DNA of 64,000 nucleotides from assembly GCF_000406965.1 (NCBI RefSeq), contig NZ_KE136366.1, forward strand, positions 87,445-151,444. The letters are read 5' to 3'. The translations under genes and the position numbers were made by a program. The DNA comes from Enterococcus avium ATCC 14025 (GTDB taxonomy: Bacteria; Bacillota; Bacilli; Lactobacillales; Enterococcaceae). Shown here piece after piece: positions 56,360 to 64,000 of this stretch. The notes beneath the pieces were generated by a model that saw only the letters and a program-made list of their open reading frames with translations, was not told where the DNA came from and did not search any database. The number at the start of each line of letters is the position of its first letter. Position 1 is the first letter of the stretch.

Positions 56360-57289
56360 ATGCCGATTCGCTTAGAGCCTGATTTTCCGGCAAAGTCTGT
56401 TTTAGAATCTGAAGATATTTTTGCGATTGATAATTCACGTGCGGAGCAACAGGATATTCGACCGCTAAAACTATTGATTTTAAATTTGATGCCGAATAAA
56501 ATCGACACAGAAATTCATCTGCTGCGTTTGATTAGCCAAAGTCCTTTGCAGATTGATGTAGATTTCTTAAAAGTAGCTAGCCATGAGCATAAGCATACAA
56601 GTAAGAATCATTTAGATAAGTTTTATTTGGATTTTTCACAGGTAAAAGAGACTTGTTATGACGGCTTGATCATTACTGGAGCACCAGTGGAGCAGTTGGC
56701 CTTTGAGGAAGTCGATTATTGGCCGGAGTTAGTAGAAATCATGGAGTGGAGCCAAACGTCAGTTACTTCTGTTGTTCACATTTGCTGGGGAGCACAAGCA
56801 GGCCTGTATTATCATTTTGGAGTTGATAAGGTTCCTTTTGAAAAAAAATTATTTGGTATCTATAAACAAGATATAGAGCATCAATTCCGATTGTTTAGAG
56901 GCTTTGATGATCGTTTTTGGATGCCTCAGTCACGATATACGGGAATCAATGAAGAGCAAGTGCGTCAAGCAAAAATCAAAGTGATTGCTAAGGATGAGGA
57001 AGAACGGTCCGCGATCTTAATCTCAGAAGATGAGCACGATGTCTTTTTGATGGGACACTTTGAATATGCGACAGATACTTTAGAAAAAGAATATTTGCGT
57101 GATCATGAACGGGGAATCAATACGGCGAAGCCAGCGAATTACTATGAAGACGGGAAAATTTACAATTATTGGCGTGCGCAGGCACATTTGTTTTATCATA
57201 ATTGGCTGAATGACGTTTATCAAATAACACCTTATCGCTTAGAAGAGATTCGTGAATTACAAAAAGAAAGAAAACTGAGATCGATTTGA
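56360..57289 (+). CDS. metA: Homoserine O-acetyltransferase (MetA type)
   Basis: Activates homoserine for methionine synthesis. The 309-residue MetA-fold protein has the catalytic cysteine in HICWGAQAG (about 142) and H-E dyad regions (GHFEYATDTLEKEY). The acyl-selecting position is Glu (GAPVE), where E. coli succinyl-specific MetA has Gly (GAPLG), so acetyl-CoA is expected. This agrees with the upstream MetY gene, 3 bp away. Confidence 0.93.
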   Translation: MPIRLEPDFPAKSVLESEDIFAIDNSRAEQQDIRPLKLLILNLMPNKIDTEIHLLRLISQSPLQIDVDFLKVASHEHKHTSKNHLDKFYLDFSQVKETCYDGLIITGAPVEQLAFEEVDYWPELVEIMEWSQTSVTSVVHICWGAQAGLYYHFGVDKVPFEKKLFGIYKQDIEHQFRLFRGFDDRFWMPQSRYTGINEEQVRQAKIKVIAKDEEERSAILISEDEHDVFLMGHFEYATDTLEKEYLRDHERGINTAKPANYYEDGKIYNYWRAQAHLFYHNWLNDVYQITPYRLEEIRELQKERKLRSI

Positions 57290-57304
57290 TCTCAGTTTTC
57301 TTCT
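57276..57304. terminator. Terminator at the metA end, shared with the convergent gene
   Basis: ACTGAGATC pairs with GATCTCAGT around GATTT, then TTTTC. It overlaps both convergent gene ends. Confidence 0.75.
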
Positions 57305-58146
57305 TCCATAAAGTAGTAGCTATGGTCTTCTAAATCCAAGGCGCTCATGATCATCGCTGCCGTTTCCTCGATCGAAAGTGTGGCAACGTTAATAATCTCG
57401 CAGCCTAACTTGTGATAAAGCTCATTGGCGAATTTCAGCTCTGCTTGAATCTTTTCGCGATCGGAATAGGCCGTTTCAGGATTCAATCCGTAAGCTCGCA
57501 TCCGTTCTTTACGGATACCAATCAATACTTCAGGATCGTTGGTCAGTCCAACGATTTTTTTCGGATCGATCTCAAATAGCTGTTTAGGAATATGTGCTTG
57601 TGGAATTAACGGTAGGTTAGCAACTTTTAAATTTTTATTAGCCAAATAAAGACTTAGCGGTGTTTTTGAAGTTCTTGAAACGCCAAGTAACACAACATCA
57701 GCCTCTAAGAAGCCGCGGGGATCTTTTCCGTCGTCATATTTAACCGCAAACTCCATGGCCTTAATTCGTTTGAAATAATTTTCGTTCAAGTGATGAAGTG
57801 CACCACGTTCGCCAGTAGGCTCTAAATGAGCGCGTCGTCCAATTTCGCTCACAACCGGATTCAACAAGTCCATCGTAAAGACGTCTTCGTTGTCACAAAA
57901 TTCTTTAGCAATTTTAGATAATTTTGGATCAATCAATGTATAGATGATCATGCCGTTTTCGGCCTTAGCATCGTTTAAAGCTTTCATCAATAATTCTTCC
58001 GTGTGTACAAAGGTCCGGCGGAAGAGACAGAATTCTACGGTAGGATACTGCGCCATTGAAGCTTGTGCTAGTTTCGATGCAGTTTCTCCCGCAGAATCGG
58101 AGATGATGAAAATAGTGACTAACTCGTTTTGTTTTTCGCTATCCAT
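57292..58146 (-). CDS. yqfL: Pyruvate, phosphate dikinase regulatory protein
   Basis: Bifunctional ADP-dependent Ser/Thr kinase and phosphorylase (DUF299/PDRP) that switches pyruvate phosphate dikinase or PEP synthase off and on. The 284-residue protein has IISDSAGETASKLAQASMAQYP at the N-terminus and the P-loop-like GVSRTSKTPLS (about 154-164). The target enzyme is not in the window. Often next to the zur-rpsU region in Firmicutes. Confidence 0.92.
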   Translation of the reverse strand: MDSEKQNELVTIFIISDSAGETASKLAQASMAQYPTVEFCLFRRTFVHTEELLMKALNDAKAENGMIIYTLIDPKLSKIAKEFCDNEDVFTMDLLNPVVSEIGRRAHLEPTGERGALHHLNENYFKRIKAMEFAVKYDDGKDPRGFLEADVVLLGVSRTSKTPLSLYLANKNLKVANLPLIPQAHIPKQLFEIDPKKIVGLTNDPEVLIGIRKERMRAYGLNPETAYSDREKIQAELKFANELYHKLGCEIINVATLSIEETAAMIMSALDLEDHSYYFMEEEN

Positions 58147-58231
58147 AAAGAAAATCTCCCTTGCAATCAGTAATAATTTATTATACCATACACTTTATTC
58201 GGAATCATTACACTTTGAAATGAGGGATAAC

Positions 58232-58669
58232 ATGACACAAACGACGTTATTAGAAAAAGCTCTGACGAAGGTCAAAGAAAATGGCTTCAAGTATACTAAA
58301 AAACGTGAAACTCTCTTAGACTACCTGATCAAATCCAACCGCTATGTTTCCGCCCGTGAGGTTTACAATCATATGAATGGTCAATTTCCAGGATTGAGCT
58401 ATGATACTGTGTATCGCAACCTAAGAGAATTTTGTGAGATTGGATTGATTGAAGATACCGAATTGCAGGGAGAGATGAAATTCCGCTTTAGCTGCAGTGA
58501 AAATTTTGAACACCATCACCATTTTATTTGTACAGTTTGCGGAGAAACGAAGGAGATTCATATGTGTCCCATGAACTTCTTTAAAGAACAGCTAGATGGC
58601 TGCGAAATCGAAGGTCATCGCTTTGAGCTCTTTGGACGCTGTGCAAAATGTCAAAAAGTTAATGGATAA
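58232..58669 (+). CDS. zur: Zur-type Fur-family zinc regulator
   Basis: A 145-residue Fur-family repressor. The structural zinc site is two CxxC pairs (C100/C103 and C137/C140), and a His-rich run (H94-H97) plus H110 and H129 can form the sensor site. The overall sequence (NGYKYT-like NGFKYTKKRE, PGLSYDTVYRNL, HHHHFICTVCGETKEI) is closer to Bacillus Zur than to PerR or Fur as I recall them. The ATG at 58232 is favoured. The frame extends to 57944 but overlaps yqfL. Confidence 0.85.
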   Translation: MTQTTLLEKALTKVKENGFKYTKKRETLLDYLIKSNRYVSAREVYNHMNGQFPGLSYDTVYRNLREFCEIGLIEDTELQGEMKFRFSCSENFEHHHHFICTVCGETKEIHMCPMNFFKEQLDGCEIEGHRFELFGRCAKCQKVNG

Positions 58670-58695
58670 ATTAAGAATTTAAATTCTTCAGTACC

Positions 58696-58724
58696 TTGAC
58701 TCAAAATAGCCCATTGGATATAAT
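58696..58724 (+). promoter_or_regulatory. rpsU promoter
   Basis: TTGACT (58696-58701), a 17-bp spacer and TATAAT (58719-58724): a near-consensus vegetative promoter, fitting a highly expressed ribosomal gene. Confidence 0.8.
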
Positions 58725-58807
58725 GACTTATGGACGGTCTTGTTTATTGAAAGCATATTTCAATAACAAAAACGGTTACATTTCAAGCCCGGAGGGAGGG
58801 AATTTAT

Positions 58808-58984
58808 ATGTCAAAAACAGTGGTTCGTAAAAATGAATCTCTTGACGATGCTCTTCGTCGCTTCAAACGTTCCGTTTCAAAAGCAGGGACTCTGCAAGAA
58901 TCTCGCAAACGTGAATTTTATGAAAAGCCAAGCGTGAAACGTAAGAAAAAATCAGAAGCAGCTAGAAAACGTAAGAAATTCTAG
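58808..58984 (+). CDS. rpsU: Ribosomal protein bS21
   Basis: A 58-residue, strongly basic small-subunit protein near the anti-Shine-Dalgarno end of 16S rRNA. It begins [19 protein letters not shown] and ends with a Lys/Arg-rich tail. The ATG at 58808 follows GGAGGGAGG. It is followed 21 bp later by yqeY, the usual Firmicute pair. Confidence 0.95.
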   Translation: MSKTVVRKNESLDDALRRFKRSVSKAGTLQESRKREFYEKPSVKRKKKSEAARKRKKF

Positions 58985-59005
58985 TCTGTCAACGGAGTGA
59001 TTCTA

Positions 59006-59452
59006 TTGTCACTACTTACTACCTTGAATGAAGACATGAAGCAAGCGATGCGAGTAAAAGATAAAGAGACTTTGCAAGTGATCCGGATGCTTAAAGCTTC
59101 GATTCAAAATGAACAGATTAAAAAAGGTCAGGACTTAAATGACGAAGAAGAATTGACTGTCTTATCTCGCGAGATGAAACAGCGTCGAGATTCTCTAACG
59201 GAGTTTGAAAAAGCTGATCGCACCGATTTGGCTGATAAGGTCAAAAAGGAAATCGTAATTGTTGAAAAATATTTGCCGGCTCAACTTTCTGAAGATGAGA
59301 TCCGTGCGATTGTTACAGAAGCAATTGCAACAACAGGAGCGACTTCACCAAAGGAATTTGGGAAAGTAATGGGTGCAGTGATGCCGAAAGTCAAAGGCAA
59401 AGCCGATGGCAATCAAGTCAACGCAATCGTCAAGGAGCTTCTGAATAAATAA
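59006..59452 (+). CDS. yqeY: GatB/YqeY-domain protein
   Basis: A 148-residue protein related to the tRNA-binding tail of GatB; its cellular role is unclear. Conserved segments are LNEDMKQAMRVKDKETLQVIRMLKAS and EFGKVMGAVMPKVKGKADG. The start is TTG at 59006, 9 bp after GGAG and matching the MSLL-type N-terminus of homologues. Upstream GTG at 58997 is too close to the site. Confidence 0.92.
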   Translation: MSLLTTLNEDMKQAMRVKDKETLQVIRMLKASIQNEQIKKGQDLNDEEELTVLSREMKQRRDSLTEFEKADRTDLADKVKKEIVIVEKYLPAQLSEDEIRAIVTEAIATTGATSPKEFGKVMGAVMPKVKGKADGNQVNAIVKELLNK

Positions 59453-59462
59453 GCAATAATGA

Positions 59463-59493
59463 AAGCCGAGAGATTTTTCTCTCGGCTTTTTTT
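59463..59493 (+). terminator. Terminator of rpsU-yqeY
   Basis: AAAGCCGAGAGA pairs with TCTCTCGGCTTT and is followed by TTTT. Confidence 0.9.
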
Positions 59494-59830
59494 GCGAGTT
59501 CAACTTTTCGCAGTTTGTTAAAGTACGAGATGAATGATATGGTCTCGGCTAATTAATATTACGTGAGGTTTAGTTGAATCGTATGCGTGGCAAAAATAAA
59601 CTTCCATTAACTGAGCTAGCTGTCAGTCACGCTTTTCGCAGTTTATAAAAATAGGGCCGGAGCTGTAGTTACAAATTTACAGAAGTATATTGATCAAGCT
59701 GTTTAGCGTGATGATATGCGTACGAAAATAAGCTCATTTTTCCCGGTTTTTGGAAAAATGACTTCATAGATAGACAGTTAGCTATGAGTTATGCTTTAGT
59801 CCGAGCTGCTGTTAAAAATTGTGAGATTAA
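59494..59830 (+). repeat. Intergenic repeats between yqeY and phoH
   Basis: Within the 552-bp gap 59453-60004. CTTTTCGCAG occurs at 59504-59513 (after GAGTTCAA) and 59632-59641 (after TGTCAGTCACG), offset 128 bp. A third, degenerate copy follows AGCTATGAGTTATGCTTTAG (59780-59800). Between them lie GTTGAATCGTATGCGTG (59573-59589) and GATATGCGTACGAAAATAAG (59712-59731) with the hairpin CATTTTTC/GAAAAATG, as upstream of pstS. 59830-60004 has no other clear signal apart from a TATTAT near 59969. Confidence 0.65.
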
Positions 59831-60004
59831 ATAATAAGATAGGCAAAGTAGTATTGTATGCACAAGATAATCTTTAAAATAGACTCGTGATTTCATCTTA
59901 ATCAAACTCAGGTATAGCTAATATTTAAGCGAAAGCTTAGACAATTTTTCTTTTATTTAGAGTGTGGTATTATAAGAAGGAATGATTTATGAAGGGATGA
60001 GCGC

Positions 60005-60988
60005 TTGTTGAATAGCAACGATTTTGAGTCGTTAGAAATAAAGCTTGATGGAAAAGATGACATCAGTATGCTTTTAGGTACCCACGATAAACATGTTAAA
60101 TTTTTAGAAGAAAATACAGAGACGACCATCAATACTCGCGGCGAAATGATTCAGATCATTGGACCAAAGGAAGAGGCAAAATTAGTAGGAGATATCATTC
60201 GCACCTTGCAGATTTTGATCGATCGCGGGATTAAAGTCGCGACACCAGATGTCATGACCGCATTGCGTTTAGGACGTGAGAATCATCTGGATGAGTTCGT
60301 TATGATGTACGAAGAGGAATTATTGAAGGACCGTAATGGGAAACCCATTCGTCCTAAAAATATTGGACAGAGCCGTTATATAGCAGCAATACGTAAATCG
60401 GATGTTGTTTTTGGTGTGGGACCAGCAGGGACTGGTAAAACTTATTTAGCAATCGTTATGGCAATTGCTGCACTGAAAAAAGGGGAAGTACAACGAATTA
60501 TTTTGACCCGCCCGGCAGTAGAAGCCGGCGAAAGTCTAGGATTTTTGCCAGGTGATTTGAAGGAAAAGGTTGACCCTTACTTACGTCCGATGTATGATGC
60601 CTTGCATCAAATTTTTGGTATGGAACATACGAACCGCTTATTGGAACGCGGAGTGATTGAGATCGCCCCGCTTGCTTATATGCGTGGTCGGACGTTAGAT
60701 GATGCCTTTGTCATTTTAGATGAAGCTCAGAACACGACGATTTCGCAAATGAAGATGTTTTTAACGCGCCTTGGGTTTAATTCTAAAATGATCGTCAATG
60801 GCGACACTTCTCAGGTAGATCTGCCGAAAGGGCAGGTCAGCGGTTTGATTCATGCCGAAAGAACCTTGAAGGGAATCAAAAAAATCCGCTTTGTGAACTT
60901 TGAAGCTGGTGATGTTGTAAGGCATCCTGTAGTTGCAGAAATTATCGAAGCTTATGAACAAGAGAACCTACGACACCAAGAAAAGTAG
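60005..60988 (+). CDS. phoH: PhoH-family ATPase
   Basis: A cytoplasmic ATPase of 327 residues, linked to RNA metabolism by its constant neighbourhood with yqfF and ybeY. It has Walker A GPAGTGKT (about 139-146) and Walker B AFVILDEAQNT (about 234-244). The start is TTG at 60005 (or the next TTG, 60008) after GAAGGGATGA. It starts the phoH-yqfF-ybeY-dgkA run. Confidence 0.92.
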   Translation: MLNSNDFESLEIKLDGKDDISMLLGTHDKHVKFLEENTETTINTRGEMIQIIGPKEEAKLVGDIIRTLQILIDRGIKVATPDVMTALRLGRENHLDEFVMMYEEELLKDRNGKPIRPKNIGQSRYIAAIRKSDVVFGVGPAGTGKTYLAIVMAIAALKKGEVQRIILTRPAVEAGESLGFLPGDLKEKVDPYLRPMYDALHQIFGMEHTNRLLERGVIEIAPLAYMRGRTLDDAFVILDEAQNTTISQMKMFLTRLGFNSKMIVNGDTSQVDLPKGQVSGLIHAERTLKGIKKIRFVNFEAGDVVRHPVVAEIIEAYEQENLRHQEK

Positions 60989-61003
60989 TCAGGAGGGAAT
61001 TGG

Positions 61004-63208
61004 ATGTTAAATCGACCCATCAATAACTTGCTGAAAAAGTTAGGTTCAAATTTTATACCAATCATTTTAGGCGCTTTTTCGACTATATTAGTATTAACGA
61101 TGCTTACGAGCGTCATTCAAAAAAGTGTAGATTATAAAGAAGGTCAAGTGGCTACAGAAAGTATTCGAGCTAATAAAACCATTGAAAATAAAGCCGAAAC
61201 GGACCAAAAGCGTCAATTGGCCGCTGAAGCAGTCACGCCAGAATATACATATCAAGCTGACTTGGCGCAAACACAGCATGATCGTATCAATCAATTAATC
61301 TCATTGATTCAAAAGGCGAATACTGAATTAGATAAAAATTATCAGACGAAGGTTTCACAAGCTAAAGATGGAGAAAAAGTTCCCCAACCGACAGTGGATG
61401 AGCGTGTAGCAGCGGTAAAAAAGAATTTTGAAGGTTTAGATCAGGATACAGTCACTTTCTATCAACAGCTGCCAGAAGAATTTTATCAAGCCGTTGTCCA
61501 ACTAAGTGCTGCTGATTTGACGAAAGTTGGAACAGAAAGTCTGAAACTGTTAGATGAACAAATGACAAAACGCATTCGTCAAAGCGATCTTGCTGAATAC
61601 AAACAGCAGGCCATTGATAAGATCCAAAGTTTAGGATTGTCAGAAGAATCTAATCAAGCAATGCGTTACTTATTAGAAGCAGGGATTGTTATCAATGATT
61701 CCTTAAATCAAAAGCGGACGGATGAATTGAAAGAGCAAGCCAGTGATTCAGTTCAACCTGTAATGATTTATCAAGGTGAAGTCATTGTTCGTGAAGGCAG
61801 TCAAATTGATGCAAATGCGATTAATAAGTTGAAACTATTAGGCTTGACTAGCTCCAGTACATCTATTTTCCCATTGATTGCAATGGTTTTATCCGCAATA
61901 TTACAAGGTGTTTTGTTATGGTTTTATAGCCGTCAGTTTGAAGTTGAGTTTCAACGTGTCCGCTTCATTTTATTCTATAGCGCGACGATGACGATTGGCG
62001 TTTTTATCATGAAGATACTGCAATCTTTTCAAGGAGGCACTTCGAATAATCTAGCGTTGTTCTTCCCAGCAGCCTTCATTCCACTGATTCTGACGGTCTT
62101 TGTTAATCGACGAGCAGGGGCTTTGTCCGCAGTTTTTCAGACCGTTTTTGCACTGTTTATTTACTACAATGCCATCGGTACGAATATGCTGCCCGTCATT
62201 TTAATGACGTACCTTTTCTCAGGTACATTGGCTGTTATGGTAAAACAAAGACGCTTATCTGATCAAGTGAAGCAAGCAATGCTTTGGATCGTGGCCTTTC
62301 CAGTTGCCTGGTCGATCATTTTAAGTATCTATCAAGGAATGTCCTTTACTGATTCGCAAACCTGGGGACTGCTGCTAGGTGCTTTTGCCGCCAGCATTTT
62401 ATCCTTTATTATGGGAATGGGACTTCAACCGTATATCGAAATCTTAGTGACAGATAGCGGTGTAATTACCTTAAATGAATTAAGTAATCCGAACCATCCG
62501 TTGCTAAAAGAACTGCTGGAGAAGGCTCCCGGAACCTATCATCACTCAATGATGGTGGCTAATCTGAGTGCTAATGCTGTGGCAGAAATCGGCGGTCGTT
62601 CGTTGTTGACGCGAGTAGCCTGCTACTATCACGATATTGGTAAAATTCGTCATGCAAATTTCTTTGTAGAAAATTTACCGACTGGGGCAGAGAATCCGCA
62701 TAACTTCCTGCTGCCGGAAGATAGCAAACAAATTATTTTCGGTCATGTGATTGAAGGGGCGAAAATTCTGAAGGAATATAAGATGCCGCAAATGGTGATT
62801 GATATTTGTAATCAGCATCATGGAACAACCTTGATGAAATTCTTCTATTTTAAAGCCAAGGAGCGCAACCCTGAAGTAACAGAAGCAGACTTCCGTTATC
62901 CAGGACCTAGGCCACAGACTCGCGAAGCTGGGGTTGTAAACATCGCGGATAGCTGTGAGGCGGCGGTCAGAGCGATGGATCATCCTTCGATTGATAAGAT
63001 TACGGAGTTTGTGCATAATCTGATTGAGGAACGAATCAATGATGGTCAGCTAGACGATTCCGGATTGACGTTGAAAGAGATTCGTATCGTTGAAAAATCA
63101 TTGATTAGCGGTTTAAGCTCAACCTTCCATTCACGCATCAAATATCCGAGAATGCAATCAGAGGCGGAGAAAATGAAAGAAGAGCAAGAGAAAAAAGGGG
63201 AAGAGTAA
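61004..63208 (+). CDS. yqfF: 7TM-HD family c-di-AMP phosphodiesterase
   Basis: A membrane protein of 734 residues, PgpH-like: N-terminal helix (about 18-37), extracellular domain (about 40-285), seven membrane helices (about 288-480) and a cytoplasmic HD domain with [10 protein letters not shown] near 544. Listeria PgpH hydrolyses cyclic di-AMP; the same activity is inferred. It overlaps ybeY by one base. Confidence 0.92.
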   Translation: MLNRPINNLLKKLGSNFIPIILGAFSTILVLTMLTSVIQKSVDYKEGQVATESIRANKTIENKAETDQKRQLAAEAVTPEYTYQADLAQTQHDRINQLISLIQKANTELDKNYQTKVSQAKDGEKVPQPTVDERVAAVKKNFEGLDQDTVTFYQQLPEEFYQAVVQLSAADLTKVGTESLKLLDEQMTKRIRQSDLAEYKQQAIDKIQSLGLSEESNQAMRYLLEAGIVINDSLNQKRTDELKEQASDSVQPVMIYQGEVIVREGSQIDANAINKLKLLGLTSSSTSIFPLIAMVLSAILQGVLLWFYSRQFEVEFQRVRFILFYSATMTIGVFIMKILQSFQGGTSNNLALFFPAAFIPLILTVFVNRRAGALSAVFQTVFALFIYYNAIGTNMLPVILMTYLFSGTLAVMVKQRRLSDQVKQAMLWIVAFPVAWSIILSIYQGMSFTDSQTWGLLLGAFAASILSFIMGMGLQPYIEILVTDSGVITLNELSNPNHPLLKELLEKAPGTYHHSMMVANLSANAVAEIGGRSLLTRVACYYHDIGKIRHANFFVENLPTGAENPHNFLLPEDSKQIIFGHVIEGAKILKEYKMPQMVIDICNQHHGTTLMKFFYFKAKERNPEVTEADFRYPGPRPQTREAGVVNIADSCEAAVRAMDHPSIDKITEFVHNLIEERINDGQLDDSGLTLKEIRIVEKSLISGLSSTFHSRIKYPRMQSEAEKMKEEQEKKGEE

Positions 63209-63681
63209 TGGATATTACGTTTATTGACGAAACAGAGCAGGTCTCTGAAGAAAAAATTCAAGAAATCGATGGCGTATTACAGTTTGCGGCTGACTATTTG
63301 AAGCTGCCGAAGGATACGGAAATGTCTGTTACTTTTATGGATAATGCAGCGATCCAAGTCATCAATCGTGATTATCGCGGCAAGGACGCACCGACTGACG
63401 TCATCAGCTTTGCGCTGGAAGAAGAAGGTGAAGATGAGATTCCGATCATCATGGACGAGGAAGATCCGATGCCGCGGAATTTAGGCGACATCATGATTTC
63501 TACGGAACGTGCCACAGAACAGGCAGAGGAGTATGGGCATAGCTTTGATCGCGAACTGGGATTTCTAGCTGTACATGGTTTTTTGCATATCAATGGGTAC
63601 GACCATATGACTCCTGAGGACGAAAAAGAGATGTTTGGTCTGCAGAAAGAGATATTAGATGCCTATGGACTTAAAAGATAA
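63208..63681 (+). CDS. ybeY: YbeY endoribonuclease
   Basis: Zinc-dependent RNase for 16S rRNA 3'-end processing and ribosome quality control. The 157-residue protein has the zinc motif [11 protein letters not shown] (H-x3-H-x5-H, about 123-133). It overlaps dgkA by 17 bp. Confidence 0.95.
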   Translation: MDITFIDETEQVSEEKIQEIDGVLQFAADYLKLPKDTEMSVTFMDNAAIQVINRDYRGKDAPTDVISFALEEEGEDEIPIIMDEEDPMPRNLGDIMISTERATEQAEEYGHSFDRELGFLAVHGFLHINGYDHMTPEDEKEMFGLQKEILDAYGLKR

Positions 63682-64000
63682 AACAGAGAAAAACAAACAT
63701 TTTATCACCTCGTTAGAATTTGCGATTCAAGGGATCAAGACAGTCTTTCAAGAGGAACGCAATATGCGTGCTCACGTGGTTTTTGGCCTGATGGCGATTC
63801 TGGTAGCATTTTTATTAGGAGTCTCTGTGCTAGAATGGCTTTGGATTTTTTTAGCCGTCTTTCTCGTTTGGATTGTGGAGATTATCAACACGGTTTTTGA
63901 GAATGTGGTAGACATGGTAACCGATTGCCATTTTCATCCAATCGGCAAGAAAATCAAAGATATGGCTGCCGGAGCTGTTTTAGTGACGTCAGTGTTTGCC
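63665..64000 (+). CDS. dgkA: Undecaprenol/diacylglycerol kinase, 3' end beyond the window
   Basis: The first 112 codons of a DgkA-type membrane kinase, which in Gram-positives phosphorylates undecaprenol. It shows three hydrophobic stretches and the family motif [14 protein letters not shown] with the ATP-metal glutamate. The ATG at 63665 lies in the end of ybeY. The frame is open at 64000; a typical length is about 125-135 residues. Confidence 0.9.
   Translation, partial: MDLKDKTEKNKHFITSLEFAIQGIKTVFQEERNMRAHVVFGLMAILVAFLLGVSVLEWLWIFLAVFLVWIVEIINTVFENVVDMVTDCHFHPIGKKIKDMAAGAVLVTSVFA

Noticed and set aside
57944-58231. N-terminal extension of zur
   Set aside because: It lies antisense to yqfL; the remaining 145 residues match the full family length.

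Overview
This 64 kb window looks like core chromosome of an Enterococcus species, or a close relative in the Enterococcaceae. The clearest evidence is gene content and order: comFA-comFC-hpf-secA-prfB-ftsEX, a pst operon with two pstB genes and phoU, a LiaX/LiaY/LiaZ-type trio followed by hprK-lgt-gpsA-galU, divergent pepQ/ccpA, and rpsU-yqeY-phoH-yqfF-ybeY-dgkA. Base composition is low-to-moderate GC, Shine-Dalgarno sequences are strong, and TTG starts are common. I could not run a search, so no species is claimed.

Layout. 1-204 is the right end of an ISL3-family insertion sequence lying directly upstream of comFA. 253-8655 carries late-competence genes, hibernation factor, SecA, RF2 (with its programmed frameshift) and FtsEX. 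8.7-11.3 kb holds an SMR exporter, a GNAT acetyltransferase and cardiolipin synthase. 11.5-18.7 kb is the phosphate (pst) region, in which pstS is separated from pstCAABB-phoU-type genes by an AraC regulator, a VOC protein and a Cdd1-like protein. 18.8-21.1 kb is the envelope-stress trio liaXYZ. 21.3-25.2 kb is hprK-lgt-gpsA-galU. 25.4-28.0 kb has a TetR regulator, two envelope or stress proteins, a large palindromic intergenic element and a membrane-anchored XRE protein. 28.1-35.1 kb is carbon control (pepQ/ccpA) and trehalose uptake (treR, treP, treC). 35.2-39.3 kb (minus strand) has queT under a preQ1-II-like riboswitch, an SDR plus DUF2829 pair, and a class A PBP. 39.6-46.7 kb has tyrS, an AEC transporter, nfo, proBA, a YneF-type protein and trxB. 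46.8-51.4 kb has an orphan SF2 helicase, a phosphosugar mutase and a CzrA-like sensor. 51.5-57.3 kb is the aspartate-family pathway: hom-thrC-thrB, then a methionine T-box with metY-metA. 57.3-64.0 kb has the PDRP kinase, zur, rpsU, yqeY, phoH, yqfF, ybeY and the start of dgkA, which runs off the window.

How the genes fit together. Hom supplies homoserine both to ThrB/ThrC and to MetA/MetY; the T-box makes the second branch depend on uncharged tRNA. CcpA and HPr kinase, both encoded here, are the two arms of carbon catabolite control. Cre-like sites sit on the ccpA and treP promoters.

The least explained items are non-coding. One is a family of intergenic repeats, tandemly duplicated with a period of about 154-155 bp at two places, whose copies end in the Shine-Dalgarno sequence of the downstream gene. 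The other is a roughly 270-nt element at 27.16-27.43 kb with two mutually exclusive sets of long complementary arms and a terminal U-run. No tRNA, rRNA, prophage or CRISPR array was seen.
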